From NCBI GenBank assembly GCA_023262065.1, contig JALRDW010000128.1:1-17233 (forward strand): DNA of 17,233 nucleotides. Reading direction: 5' to 3'. The translations under genes were made by a program, and so were the position numbers. Shown in pieces: positions 7,729 to 15,254 of this stretch; the stretch's first letter is position 1, and the number at the start of each line of letters is the position of its first letter. Under the pieces are notes generated by a model. It ran no database searches. It saw only the letters and a program-made list of their open reading frames with translations, and had not been told where the DNA came from. The stretch is from Acidimicrobiia bacterium. GTDB lineage: Bacteria; Actinomycetota; Acidimicrobiia; IMCC26256.

Positions 7729-9576
7729 CTAGGCGACCCGGCAGCCGAGGAGGGTGGAGGGGTCGGCGAGCGCGCTGATGCCGTACACGCAGACGGTGTG
7801 GAGGCCGGGCGTCACCGGGACGCGGGCCCAGAACCCGTGCGGTGCGCCGTAACCCGGGAACGCCGCATCGATGTCCGGTCGGGGTGCGACGGCACCGGTG
7901 GTGTGCACGTACCGGCCGTCGACGTACACGTCGAGGAGGATCGGATCCGCGGTGTCGGGGTCGAGCGTCCAGCCGGCCACCGCGATCCAGCCCGGTTCGC
8001 GGCCGACCGCCTCGAAGTTGCCGATCGGCCGGCCGCTCGTGGTGAAGCAGCGCATGAGGTCGTTGCGACCCTTGCCGACCGAGATCGCGTAGTTGCACAC
8101 CGAGTGCGTGCCCGGGGGCACGGTGGCGGTGATGTCGAACCCGTGGGCCGAACCGCGATCCGGGTACGCCGCGCCGACGTCGGGGCGTTCGAGGTCGGCC
8201 ACGCTGCGGGTCCCGTCCGCATCGACGTAGGTGTGGATGTCGATCGGGTCGCGGGTCTCCGGATCCAGGGCCCAGCCCGCCATGCGCACGGCGCCGGGCG
8301 TCCGACGCACGAGTTCCACACTCGACCACGGAACGCCGACCGGCACGGTGGCGCGCAGCCAGGCCCGCACCGCCGGGAGGATCGCATAACCGGCGTTGCC
8401 GGGGCAGGCGGTCGGGTCCCCCGAGATCGCGCCGGCGTCCCGATGCCCGATCACCGGATCGAGGACGACGTCGTTCCGGGTCACCGCCTCGTTCGGATCC
8501 ATCACGTGGATCGCCATCTTCCACTGCAGCAGACGGATGAGCGAGGACACCGTGCCGGACGGCGGGCTCGCGTTCGTGTAGGTGCCGATCATCGCGACGC
8601 CGATCGTCCCGGTGTTGAACTGGGTCGCGTGCGCACCGATCACACCCCGGTCGGATCCGCCGAACCGCCCCTCGAAGATCTGGCCGTGTCGGTCGATGAG
8701 GAAGTTGTAGCCGTGGTCGCAGTAGCCGCGCCCCTGTACGTAGTAGGTGTAGATCGATCGGACCGTCGCGTAGGACTGCGCCGGTGAGTCGCCGTTCGAG
8801 GTGTCGGTGTGATGCACGACCGCGAGGCGCGGCTGGGCGAAGTTGGGTCCGTCCGGGCACGCGGTGAGGCGGAGGTTCTCGTCGGCACCCCACTGGGCCC
8901 TCGAGATGATCGGCGGGGTCGCAGGGACGCCGGCCTCGGCCGACCGGGTCGGTGCGGCGACCGTCGCGAGGCCCGCACCTCCGACGACCACGACGGCGAC
9001 GGCCCCGAGGAGTCGACGTCGGGGGATGGCCAGCACGCCGGCGACGAGCACCACCGCGGCTCCGCCGCCGAGGACGCCCTGCCGGAGGGGCACCTCACGG
9101 ATCGGCGGCGTGGGCGCGACGGCGACCACGCGCACGTCGGACACCGAACCGTCGGCGACGCGGACCCGCACCTCGTCGGCCCCGCGCACCGAGATGGGGT
9201 GGGAGGCCGTCCGCCCGCCGACCCGGGCCTCGGCCGCACGGGCCTCGGCCGATCCGGGATCCGCACCGCCGTCGGGTGCGCCGATCGTCGCCGCTCGTCG
9301 CCAGGTGCCGCCGGAGGCGCGGGTCTCGACCACGAGTTCGGCGTCGCGTTCGCCGCGCCACTGGAGCCCGAGGAGGTTCGTGGCCGATGAGATGCTCGGC
9401 GAGTCCGTCCGGTCGCCGGGCGTGAGCACCTCGCCGCGTGGTGATGCATCGACCGTGGTCACCGAGGTGCCGGGCGCGCCCTCGGCGCCGGCGAAGGACC
9501 ACCACGTGACCGTCGCGAGCAGTCCGGCCCCGAGGGCGGCGGCGAGTCGGCGGCGGGGGCGGGGGAGTCGGGTCAC
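7729..9576 (-). CDS. secreted PGRP-type N-acetylmuramoyl-L-alanine amidase with duplicated C-terminal module
   Basis: A 615-residue protein that should cut the bond between peptidoglycan sugar and stem peptide. It has a basic N-terminus and hydrophobic segment (about 11-28), a beta-rich domain (about 60-155), then two adjacent hydrophobic stretches at about 169-185 and 189-208 flanking RRR. The amidase_2/PGRP domain spans about 221-413, starting IISRAQWGADE. Likely zinc ligands are His 255 (VVHHTDT), His 378 (GHRD) and Cys 391 (ACPGN). Residues about 425-615 are two copies of a module with AGW.LDP.T.DPI....YVD....RPD...A.P..G..HGF and a ...H.VC.Y.I end. The GTG at 9576 is chosen because it places the signal segment at the N-terminus and because the ATG at 9702 lies inside a hairpin; the start remains uncertain. 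Confidence 0.85.
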   Translation of the reverse strand: MTRLPRPRRRLAAALGAGLLATVTWWSFAGAEGAPGTSVTTVDASPRGEVLTPGDRTDSPSISSATNLLGLQWRGERDAELVVETRASGGTWRRAATIGAPDGGADPGSAEARAAEARVGGRTASHPISVRGADEVRVRVADGSVSDVRVVAVAPTPPIREVPLRQGVLGGGAAVVLVAGVLAIPRRRLLGAVAVVVVGGAGLATVAAPTRSAEAGVPATPPIISRAQWGADENLRLTACPDGPNFAQPRLAVVHHTDTSNGDSPAQSYATVRSIYTYYVQGRGYCDHGYNFLIDRHGQIFEGRFGGSDRGVIGAHATQFNTGTIGVAMIGTYTNASPPSGTVSSLIRLLQWKMAIHVMDPNEAVTRNDVVLDPVIGHRDAGAISGDPTACPGNAGYAILPAVRAWLRATVPVGVPWSSVELVRRTPGAVRMAGWALDPETRDPIDIHTYVDADGTRSVADLERPDVGAAYPDRGSAHGFDITATVPPGTHSVCNYAISVGKGRNDLMRCFTTSGRPIGNFEAVGREPGWIAVAGWTLDPDTADPILLDVYVDGRYVHTTGAVAPRPDIDAAFPGYGAPHGFWARVPVTPGLHTVCVYGISALADPSTLLGCRVA

Positions 9577-9694
9577 GGGGGAGTTCTTCGGCCGAGCGGA
9601 TGCACGCGCTGAACCCGCGCGGCACCGAATGGGTCGGAGGGACCGGAGGACCGTACCCCGATCGACCGCCGCAGAGGGCGCGGCCTCGCCGCGT

Positions 9695-9709
9695 GGGTCC
9701 ATCGGACCC
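9695..9709 (-). terminator. hairpin downstream of the cyp51 operon
   Basis: GGGTCC (9695-9700) and GGACCC (9704-9709) pair with the 3-base loop ATC, 18 bases past the stop of the last operon gene on the minus strand. The stem is short and has no T-tract. The spacing after the stop is like that of the hairpin after the amidase gene. Confidence 0.4.
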
Positions 9710-9727
9710 GAGCGACGCGGCCGGGGA

Positions 9728-10282
9728 TCAGCGGTCCCAGATGCCGACCGGCATCATGTCCGGTCGGTAGTGACCGGGGAGACGCTCGCCCGCCATCGAC
9801 TGCTCCAGCCGCTTCGTCATGCCGGGTGTCAACTGCTCATCCCGGATCATCTCCATGAACACCGCGGTGGCGTTGCCCACGTCGAACCAGTCGCGCTGCC
9901 ACGACCACTGGAAGTTCCCGGCGTACACGAACCAGGAGCCGCCGATGCCCCGCACCTCGTAGTTGGTGCCGTCGGCGCGGGTGGCGAGCGCAGTCTGCTT
10001 CCAGAACCCGACGATCTCACCCTTCGCGTCGTCGATCAGCACGTGCTGGTACGGGTAGACCCATCCGCCCAGACCGCTCATCTCGAGTCCGAGCGCAAGG
10101 TCCCGGATCTCGTCGCGCCCGACCGCCATGAACTCGTCCTTCGGGCCGACGTTCCAGCCGTAGGTCGCATCGGGTGTGTAGAACTCGGCCATCGGCCGCC
10201 AGTCGAGCTGTTCCTCGCAGGCCCGGTTCGCGGCGAGCCAGCGCTCCACCATCTCCTCCATCTCGGCGCGCGGGTACCCCAT
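9728..10282 (-). CDS. SnoaL-like/NTF2-fold protein, Rv0762c-like
   Basis: A 184-residue protein, last gene of the seven-gene operon. It has the NTF2-like pattern: an N-terminal helix (EMEEMVERWLAANRACEE), then DWRPMAEFYTPDATYGWNVG, a further helix with VGRDEIRDLALG, and strands YQHVLIDDAKGEIVGFWKQT and YEVRGIGGSWFVYAG. This cone-shaped fold serves as cyclase, isomerase, dehydratase or ligand binder; here a role in turning over a P450-pathway intermediate is inference. Length, position directly after the ferredoxin and neighbours match the M. tuberculosis gene Rv0762c. The start ATG is one base from the ferredoxin stop, so the two are translationally linked. Confidence 0.75.
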   Translation of the reverse strand: MGYPRAEMEEMVERWLAANRACEEQLDWRPMAEFYTPDATYGWNVGPKDEFMAVGRDEIRDLALGLEMSGLGGWVYPYQHVLIDDAKGEIVGFWKQTALATRADGTNYEVRGIGGSWFVYAGNFQWSWQRDWFDVGNATAVFMEMIRDEQLTPGMTKRLEQSMAGERLPGHYRPDMMPVGIWDR

Positions 10283-10283
10283 G

Positions 10284-10484
10284 TCAGTCCTCCTCGATGA
10301 TGCGGATCGCCCGGGTCGGGCAGTACTTGGCGGCCGCGGTGACCTGCGGTCGCAGGGCTTCGTCGGGCTGCTCGATGAGCACGGTGACCGTCTCGGCCCG
10401 CTTCGGCACGACGAACACGTCCGGGGCCTCGCTCTCGCAGACGCCGTGCACCTGGCACAGGTCGCGGTCGATCTCGATGCGCAT
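10284..10484 (-). CDS. [3Fe-4S] ferredoxin, P450 redox partner (Rv0763c-like)
   Basis: A 66-residue acidic ferredoxin starting MRIEIDRDLC. The cluster motif is C10-QV-H13-GV-C16 ... C55-P56: the second cysteine of the usual CxxCxxC is replaced by His, leaving three cysteines, as in the [3Fe-4S] ferredoxins that serve actinobacterial P450s. It would pass single electrons from a reductase to CYP51 and perhaps the upstream P450. No ferredoxin reductase gene is in the window, so one must be supplied from elsewhere. Its ATG overlaps the CYP51 stop by one base (TGATG). The gene order cyp51-ferredoxin is the same as in M. tuberculosis Rv0764c-Rv0763c. Confidence 0.93.
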   Translation of the reverse strand: MRIEIDRDLCQVHGVCESEAPDVFVVPKRAETVTVLIEQPDEALRPQVTAAAKYCPTRAIRIIEED

Positions 10485-11842
10485 CAGGACCGTCCCACCC
10501 GTCGGCGGTACCGGACCCGGACCGGTTGCTGGAGCTGGATCACCATCTTCGACATGTCCGGTCGGTAGGAGTCGGGCGGCTGTGCGAGTTCGAGCTCCCA
10601 GTCGCGCAGCAGCACCGCGAAGATCGCCTTGAGCTGCATCATGGCGAAGGCCGCGCCGACGCAGCGGTGCCGACCCGCACCGAACGGGATCCAGTTCCAC
10701 GGGTTGTCGAGGTCCTCCGCACGGGGCTCGACGTAGCGATCGAGGTCGAACCGGTCCGGGTCGGCGAAGGACTCCGCGATGCGGTTGGACACCCAGGGCG
10801 ATGCGCCGACCATCTGGCCCTCCCGCACATCGACGCCCTCGATCGTGAACGACTCCTTGGCCACCCGCAGCAGCAGGATGAGCGGCGGATGGAGACGGAG
10901 CGTCTCCTTGAGCGCCGCCTCGGTGATCGGCATCTCCCGCAGCACCTGGTAGGAGACCTCCTCGCCCTGCGCCGCGAACGTGTCGACCTCGGCCGCAACT
11001 CGATCGAAGGCCCCCGGGTTGCGGAGCAGTTCGATCACCATCCAGGACGCGGTGGTCGAGGTCGTGTGGTGGCCGGCGAACATCATCGAGATGAAGATGC
11101 CCGTCACCATCGCGGGCGGGAACCGCAGTCCGCCGTCCTCGTCCCGGATCGACATGAGGACGTCGAGGAGGTCGGACTCCTCGTCCTCGGCCCGCTCCGT
11201 CGCCTCACGGGCCGCCATGATCGCGGCGACGAGGTCGACGAGGGCCTCCCGGGAACGGTCGCGGATGCGGAACGACTCGATGTCCGCGTACGGATCCACG
11301 AACGCCAGGGCGTCGGTGCCCCGTTCGAGGTCGTGGTACAGGTCGGCGAACCGGCGATCGAGCTGGTCGCGGAACCGCTTCCCGATGAGGCAGGCCGAGG
11401 ACGTGTAGATCGTGAGCTCGGCGAACCAGTCGAGGAGGTCGACCTCCCCCTCGTCGTCCCAACGGGCGACCATCGCCTCGACCTCGGCGGCGATCGTGGC
11501 GGCGTGGCCGCGCATGAACTTGTCGCGCAGGGCCTGGTTGTGGAGCATCTCGCGCCGACGCTCCGGTGACGCGTCGAACACCACGCCCTCCCCGAACACC
11601 GGGGTCATGAACGGGTAGGCCTCCGCCTGGTCGAGCAGCTCCTCGGGGGCGCGGAAGAAGAACTCGTTCGCCTCGGCGCCGGTGAGCAGCACGACCTCCC
11701 GGTCGGCGAGGTCGAACCGACCGACGTCCCCGCACTCGGCCCGTACCCGTTCGAGCAGCGCGATCGGGTCGGTGCGGAGCTCGTCGAGGTGGCCCGCAGT
11801 GCCCTCTCCGCCCGATACTCGGATCGCCTCGTTCGTCGTCAC
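10484..11842 (-). CDS. cyp51: cytochrome P450 CYP51 family (sterol 14-alpha-demethylase-like)
   Basis: A 452-residue P450 that resembles M. tuberculosis CYP51 (451 residues) along its whole length as far as I can recall that sequence. CYP51-specific signatures are present: AYPFMTPVFGEGVVFDASPERR at 75-96 (B' helix/substrate region) and MMFAGHHTTSTTASW at 253-267 (I helix). General P450 features are ETLR (ExxR, 313-316) and the haem loop FGAGRHRCVG (387-396, haem ligand Cys 394). There is no membrane anchor, so it is a soluble bacterial form. The family removes the 14-alpha-methyl group of lanosterol-like sterols in three oxidations; its natural substrate in bacteria without known sterol synthesis is not settled. 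The GTG start lies one base after the SDR stop, and the stop overlaps the ferredoxin ATG. Confidence 0.95.
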   Translation of the reverse strand: MTTNEAIRVSGGEGTAGHLDELRTDPIALLERVRAECGDVGRFDLADREVVLLTGAEANEFFFRAPEELLDQAEAYPFMTPVFGEGVVFDASPERRREMLHNQALRDKFMRGHAATIAAEVEAMVARWDDEGEVDLLDWFAELTIYTSSACLIGKRFRDQLDRRFADLYHDLERGTDALAFVDPYADIESFRIRDRSREALVDLVAAIMAAREATERAEDEESDLLDVLMSIRDEDGGLRFPPAMVTGIFISMMFAGHHTTSTTASWMVIELLRNPGAFDRVAAEVDTFAAQGEEVSYQVLREMPITEAALKETLRLHPPLILLLRVAKESFTIEGVDVREGQMVGASPWVSNRIAESFADPDRFDLDRYVEPRAEDLDNPWNWIPFGAGRHRCVGAAFAMMQLKAIFAVLLRDWELELAQPPDSYRPDMSKMVIQLQQPVRVRYRRRVGRS

Positions 11843-11843
11843 G

Positions 11844-12629
11844 TCAGTCGTCCTCCCGCACCGGGGCCTCGGGGTGGATCTCGAGTGAGGTGATCTGGGC
11901 GCCGCGGGGCATCGACACGACGGCGGCGACGGCTCGGGCGACCGCGCCGGGGCGCATGTAGGAGTCGTGGCGCACGAGGCCCCAGCGCTCCCACTCGGCG
12001 AGCGCAGCCTCGGTCCGGGCCATGTCCCAGTCCCATCCCATCTCGGTGAGCGTCGGACCCGGTCGCACGATGCTGACCCGCACCCCGGATCCTTCGAGTT
12101 CCATCTGCAGCGCGCGCACGTAGCCCTCGAGCCCCCACTTCGAGGTCACGTACGCGGCCATCGACGGCCGGGGGTTGGTGACGACGTCCGAGGTCACGAC
12201 GACGACGTCACCGCGGCGGCGTTCGATCATCGGCGGCAGCAGTTCGGAGATGAGCCGGTGGGTACCGCCGACGTTCACGTCGAGCACGGCCTCGAGCTCC
12301 TCGGGCGCGGTCTCGAGGATCGCCCCCACCTGGTTGCGGGCTGCGTTGGCGACCACGACCTCCACCGCACCGACCGCCGCCTGTGCGGCGTCGACGAACC
12401 GGGCCACCGAGTCCGGATCGGCGAGGTCGAGGTGGAAGGGGTGGGCCTCCCCGCCGTCGGCGCGGATCGACTCGGCGATGCCCTGGAGTTCACCGAGTCG
12501 GCGCGCACCGATCACCACGGGGTGTCCCTCGGCTGCGAGTGCCTCGGCGGTCGCCTGCCCGATGCCCGAGGAGGCGCCGGTCACGACGACGGCGCGCTGT
12601 TCCGGATGGGCGGGGAACTTCGAGCTCAT
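11844..12629 (-). CDS. short-chain dehydrogenase/reductase (Rv0765c-like)
   Basis: A 261-residue classical SDR. The cofactor motif TGASSGIG is at 17-24, DL at about 68-69 and NAA at 95-97 (family usual NNAG/NAAG). The catalytic set is Ser 147, Tyr 160 and Lys 164 (YVTSK), followed by RPGPTLTEMG at 189-198. GARR after the second strand suggests NADP preference, which is inference. It probably oxidises or reduces a hydroxyl/keto group on the product of the flanking P450s. It sits between the two P450 genes, overlapping the first by ATGA and one base from the CYP51 start. The same position is held by Rv0765c in M. tuberculosis. Confidence 0.92.
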   Translation of the reverse strand: MSSKFPAHPEQRAVVVTGASSGIGQATAEALAAEGHPVVIGARRLGELQGIAESIRADGGEAHPFHLDLADPDSVARFVDAAQAAVGAVEVVVANAARNQVGAILETAPEELEAVLDVNVGGTHRLISELLPPMIERRRGDVVVVTSDVVTNPRPSMAAYVTSKWGLEGYVRALQMELEGSGVRVSIVRPGPTLTEMGWDWDMARTEAALAEWERWGLVRHDSYMRPGAVARAVAAVVSMPRGAQITSLEIHPEAPVREDD

Positions 12630-13813
12630 CGGGTCACCACCGTGGTCGGGAGATGCGCGAAGCCGCGCACGTTGGCCGAGTGCACCCGCTGCGCGCCGGC
12701 CGTGTCGATGTCGTAGTCGGTCACGCGTCGGAGGAGCTCGTCGAGGACCGCACGGGTCTCGAGGCGGGCGAGGAGGGCGCCGAGGCAGAAGTGTCGCCCA
12801 CTGCCGAACGCGAGCAGATCCGAGGTGACCCGATCGAGGTCGAACTCGGCGGGACGGTCGAACACGCGCTCATCCCGGTTCGCCGATCCGATGAGCAGGA
12901 ACACCCGCTCGCCGACACCCAGTTCGGTGCCGTACAGCTCGATCGGCGACTTCACCGTCCGGAGCACCATCTGGGTCGACCCGTCGAACCGCAGGGTCTC
13001 CTCCACCCAGTCGGGGATCCGGTCCCGGTCGGCGAACGGCTTCGCGCGCTGGTCCGGGTTGGCCCACGCCCAGTACCACGCGTTCCCGAGGAGCTTCGTC
13101 GTGGTCTCGTTTCCCGCCACCACGAGCAGGAACAGGAAGGCCGCGATCTCGTCGTCGGTGAGCCGAGCGCCGTCCTCGTCGGCGGCGAGCAGTTCGGAGG
13201 TGAGGTCGTCCCGCGGGTTCGCCTTCCGGTCGCGCAGGAGTTCGTCGTAGTAGGTGAAGAGGGCGATCGCCCCCTCGAATCCCTCCGGAGTCACGTCGAA
13301 CGTGCCCTCCTCGCGGTGGATGAGCAGATCGGCGAGTCGCCGCAGTTCGGCGCGGTCCGCGTGCGGCACCCCGACGAGGTCCGAGATGACGTCCATCGGG
13401 ACCTTGCCCGCGAGGTCGTCGATGAAGTCGAACGATCCGCGCTCGAGTGCGGGCTCGAGGTACTCGAGCGTGATGGCTCGGACCCGACCCTCGAGCGCGC
13501 CGATCTTCTTCGGGGTGAACGCCCGGCTCACGATCGACCGCATCCGGGTGTGGACGGGTGGGTCGGTCGCCAGCAACGACATCGTGCGGTGGGCGTGCGG
13601 TCCGTACGCCGAGGGGTCCAGCGAGACGCCGTTCGCGTTCGAGAAGACGTCGAGGTTCCGGAAGGCCGCAACGACGTCGGCGTGCCGGGAGAGGGCCCAG
13701 AAGTCGAACTCGTCGTTCCGGTGGAGCGGCGACTCGGCTCGGAGGCGCTCGTAGATCGGGAAGGGATCCTCGTGGATCCGGTAGTCGTACGGGCTGAACT
13801 CGATCGCGCTCAC
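12626..13813 (-). CDS. cytochrome P450, CYP123-like
   Basis: A 395-residue soluble class I P450. It has the I-helix motif AGNETT (233-238), EETLR (ExxR, 272-275) and the haem loop FGSGRHFCLG (337-346) with ligand Cys 343. The C-helix region DPPVHTRMRSIVSRAFTP (84-101) is also typical. Position between a TetR gene and the SDR/CYP51 pair matches M. tuberculosis CYP123 (Rv0766c), so CYP123-like is proposed from synteny; the family number needs identity values. It probably shares the operon ferredoxin. The GTG start overlaps the TetR stop (GTGA) and the stop overlaps the SDR start (ATGA), so it is tightly coupled on both sides. Substrate unknown. Confidence 0.9.
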   Translation of the reverse strand: MSAIEFSPYDYRIHEDPFPIYERLRAESPLHRNDEFDFWALSRHADVVAAFRNLDVFSNANGVSLDPSAYGPHAHRTMSLLATDPPVHTRMRSIVSRAFTPKKIGALEGRVRAITLEYLEPALERGSFDFIDDLAGKVPMDVISDLVGVPHADRAELRRLADLLIHREEGTFDVTPEGFEGAIALFTYYDELLRDRKANPRDDLTSELLAADEDGARLTDDEIAAFLFLLVVAGNETTTKLLGNAWYWAWANPDQRAKPFADRDRIPDWVEETLRFDGSTQMVLRTVKSPIELYGTELGVGERVFLLIGSANRDERVFDRPAEFDLDRVTSDLLAFGSGRHFCLGALLARLETRAVLDELLRRVTDYDIDTAGAQRVHSANVRGFAHLPTTVVTR

Positions 13814-14391
13814 CGTGTCGCTCCGTCGGTTCCGGTCATGAGTCGGGCCGCGTCGGCGACGAAGCCCGGTACCTCGGGGTACGGCATGTGGCCCATACCG
13901 GCCATGAGGAGCGACCCGAAGTAGGTCGTGACGACGACACGGACGAGCCGGTCATCGAGCGGACGCCCGGCCGCGTCGGCGACGCGGCGTGCGACCTCGA
14001 GGCCGATGCGGTCGCGCAGTCGCTTCACGTCCGGGTGCGAGGAGAGCAGGGCCTGGGTGCACGCGGCGACGACCTCGGGGTCGCCGGCGGTGATCGCACC
14101 GAGCCCGTCGACCACGCGCTCGAGGCGTTCGGCCAGCGGGACACCAGGGTCGACGGCCGGCTCGGGAACGTCGAGGACCCGGCGTAGCAGCAGTTCGCCG
14201 AGCGCGTGGTCCTTCGAGGAGAAGTAGGTGTAGGCCGTGGCGGGCGCGACCCCGGCCCGTCGGGCGATCCCGCGCATCGAGAGCGCGTCGTACCCGCAGG
14301 CCCCGACCTCGAGCGCGGTCGCCGCGACGAGGTGGTCGACGGCCTCGGCCTGCCGTTCCGTGAGGTGGCGGCGCGGTGCGGTCTGGACCAT
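13810..14391 (-). CDS. TetR family transcriptional regulator (Rv0767c-like)
   Basis: A 193-residue regulator. The N-terminal TetR DNA-binding domain contains LSMRGIARRAGVAPATAYTYFSSKDHAL at about 37-64, with the recognition helix VAPATAYTYF. The remaining, mainly helical domain would bind an effector and dimerise. The ATG at 14391 is used because it starts 4 bases after the upstream stop and just before a normal-length TetR N-terminus; an in-frame ATG at 14463 would run into the upstream gene. As the second gene of the operon it should regulate its own transcript. The palindrome at 15150-15167 between the divergent operons is its most likely binding site. Position matches Rv0767c of the M. 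tuberculosis cyp51 locus. Confidence 0.9.
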   Translation of the reverse strand: MVQTAPRRHLTERQAEAVDHLVAATALEVGACGYDALSMRGIARRAGVAPATAYTYFSSKDHALGELLLRRVLDVPEPAVDPGVPLAERLERVVDGLGAITAGDPEVVAACTQALLSSHPDVKRLRDRIGLEVARRVADAAGRPLDDRLVRVVVTTYFGSLLMAGMGHMPYPEVPGFVADAARLMTGTDGATR

Positions 14392-14395
14392 CGGA

Positions 14396-15100
14396 TCAGG
14401 CCCCGGGCGCCGGCGGGATGTGGGGGGTGCCGTCGCGCATCGGCGGATACTCGAAGGTCGCACATGTCGTCCCCCGAACGACGCGGGTGATGTCGGCCTC
14501 CGGGAGGGTCTCGTTGTCGTCGTCGATCGTGACCTTCCAGCGGCAGTGCGGGGAGAAGTCCGAGGACGGGCGCGGGGGCCGGTGCACGTGCGAGATGTGG
14601 GCCTTCGGGTTCACGGCCTGGGCGGTCACGTCGAAGGTGCCGTCCTCGATGTGGTGGCACATGTTCGTGACCATCTGGTCGCCGAACGGCTCGGCGTCCA
14701 TGAGGGCGCCGCAGTACGCGAGTTCGAAGTACCCGGTGCGCTCGTCCTCGACCTCGTAGCGGACGTCCATGTAGTGGTGCGGGAATCCGGGATCGAGTTG
14801 GAGGACCTTGAAGATCGCCTCGACGTCGTCGCCCTCCACGTTCATGATCCGCCGCAGGCGCTCGCCGTAGACCGGGCTCGCCCCGCGCCACTCCTCGATG
14901 GCGAGTTCCTTCACCGCCTCGGCGCCGTACTTCATCCCGATCGCCGCGCACATCGAGCGGTCGAGCATGTGCACGATCTGGGCGAACTCCCGGACGAGGC
15001 GCACGAGCGCGGGCTTCGAGAGGTCCTCGTACCGGAAGTCGGGGTCGAAGGCACCGGAGTAGTCGTCGCGCTCTGCGGGTGCGGTGGTCGGGTCGGCCAT
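14396..15100 (-). CDS. uncharacterised protein heading the cyp51 operon (distant DUF6125/ATC-hydrolase resemblance)
   Basis: A 234-residue protein and first gene of the operon. The ATG at 15100 has GAGGAG 4 bases before it (complement of 15105-15110); the frame is open further back but would run through the promoter region and the divergent gene. Residues 20-70 are helical (RYEDLSKPALVRLVREFAQ). Conserved-looking elements are IFKVLQLDPGFPHHYMD (96-112), FELAYCGALMDAEPFGDQ (125-142) with Cys 130, CHHIEDGTFDVTAQAVNP (148-165) with Cys 148 and HCRWKV (185-190) with Cys 186. The layout resembles DUF6125/L-2-amino-thiazoline-4-carboxylate-hydrolase-like proteins, from memory and not checked. No function is claimed. 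I do not recall an equivalent in the mycobacterial locus. The stop is 4 bases before the TetR start. Confidence 0.8.
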   Translation of the reverse strand: MADPTTAPAERDDYSGAFDPDFRYEDLSKPALVRLVREFAQIVHMLDRSMCAAIGMKYGAEAVKELAIEEWRGASPVYGERLRRIMNVEGDDVEAIFKVLQLDPGFPHHYMDVRYEVEDERTGYFELAYCGALMDAEPFGDQMVTNMCHHIEDGTFDVTAQAVNPKAHISHVHRPPRPSSDFSPHCRWKVTIDDDNETLPEADITRVVRGTTCATFEYPPMRDGTPHIPPAPGA

Positions 15101-15147
15101 GGGACTCCTCGTCGGGACGGTGCCGGCGGAACGGGCACGTCGGGAGG

Positions 15148-15177
15148 ATTCTGGACTACGGTCCAGACACCTGTCCA
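15148..15177 (-). promoter_or_regulatory. candidate promoter of the cyp51 operon
   Basis: On the minus strand TGGACA (complement of 15172-15177) and CAGAAT (complement of 15148-15153) are 18 bases apart. They match 5 and 4 of 6 bases of the consensus, and lie about 48 bases before the ATG at 15100. Both hexamers fall within the candidate operator, so a bound repressor would block RNA polymerase. This is an inference from sequence only. Confidence 0.4.
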
Positions 15178-15178
15178 G
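15150..15178. promoter_or_regulatory. candidate TetR operator in the divergent promoter region
   Basis: TCTGGAC-TACG-GTCCAGA (15150-15167) is a perfect inverted repeat with 7-base arms. GTCCAG occurs again at 15173-15178, exactly 12 bases after the first copy, and the outer CTGGAC (15151) and GTCCAG (15178) also form a pair. A smaller dyad GACA-CC-TGTC (15166-15175) lies between. Such clustered half-sites are usual for TetR dimers. The regulator gene is the second gene of the adjacent operon. Confidence 0.6.
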
Positions 15179-15193
15179 CACTCGTGATCGCCC

Positions 15194-15199
15194 TACCGT
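15194..15199 (+). promoter_or_regulatory. candidate -10 box of the divergent dehydrogenase operon
   Basis: TACCGT fits TANNNT and lies 55 bases before the ATG at 15255. The candidate operator ends 16 bases upstream, covering the -35 region, so the same regulator could control both directions. Confidence 0.35.
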
Positions 15200-15225
15200 C
15201 GGACCGGTGGCGGCGAGCACGTCGG

Positions 15226-15239
15226 GGTCCCGGGGGACC
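15226..15239 (+). promoter_or_regulatory. inverted repeat in the 5' leader of the divergent operon
   Basis: GGTCCC-GG-GGGACC is a perfect 6-base inverted repeat ending 3 bases before the GAGGGGGA ribosome-binding site. It could be a second protein-binding site or, given its very short spacer, a weak leader hairpin. It may also be chance in GC-rich DNA. Confidence 0.25.
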
Positions 15240-15254
15240 GATGAGGGGGAGCAC

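Noticed and set aside
7634..8893. Long 5' extension of the serine protease frame
   Set aside because: It overlaps the amidase in another frame, has an Arg/Pro-rich shadow composition, and the signal peptide with a ribosome-binding site marks the start at 7633.
12383..13924. Open frame of 513 codons on the plus strand
   Set aside because: It is antisense to the SDR, P450 and TetR genes, which all carry clear motifs, and it has shadow composition.
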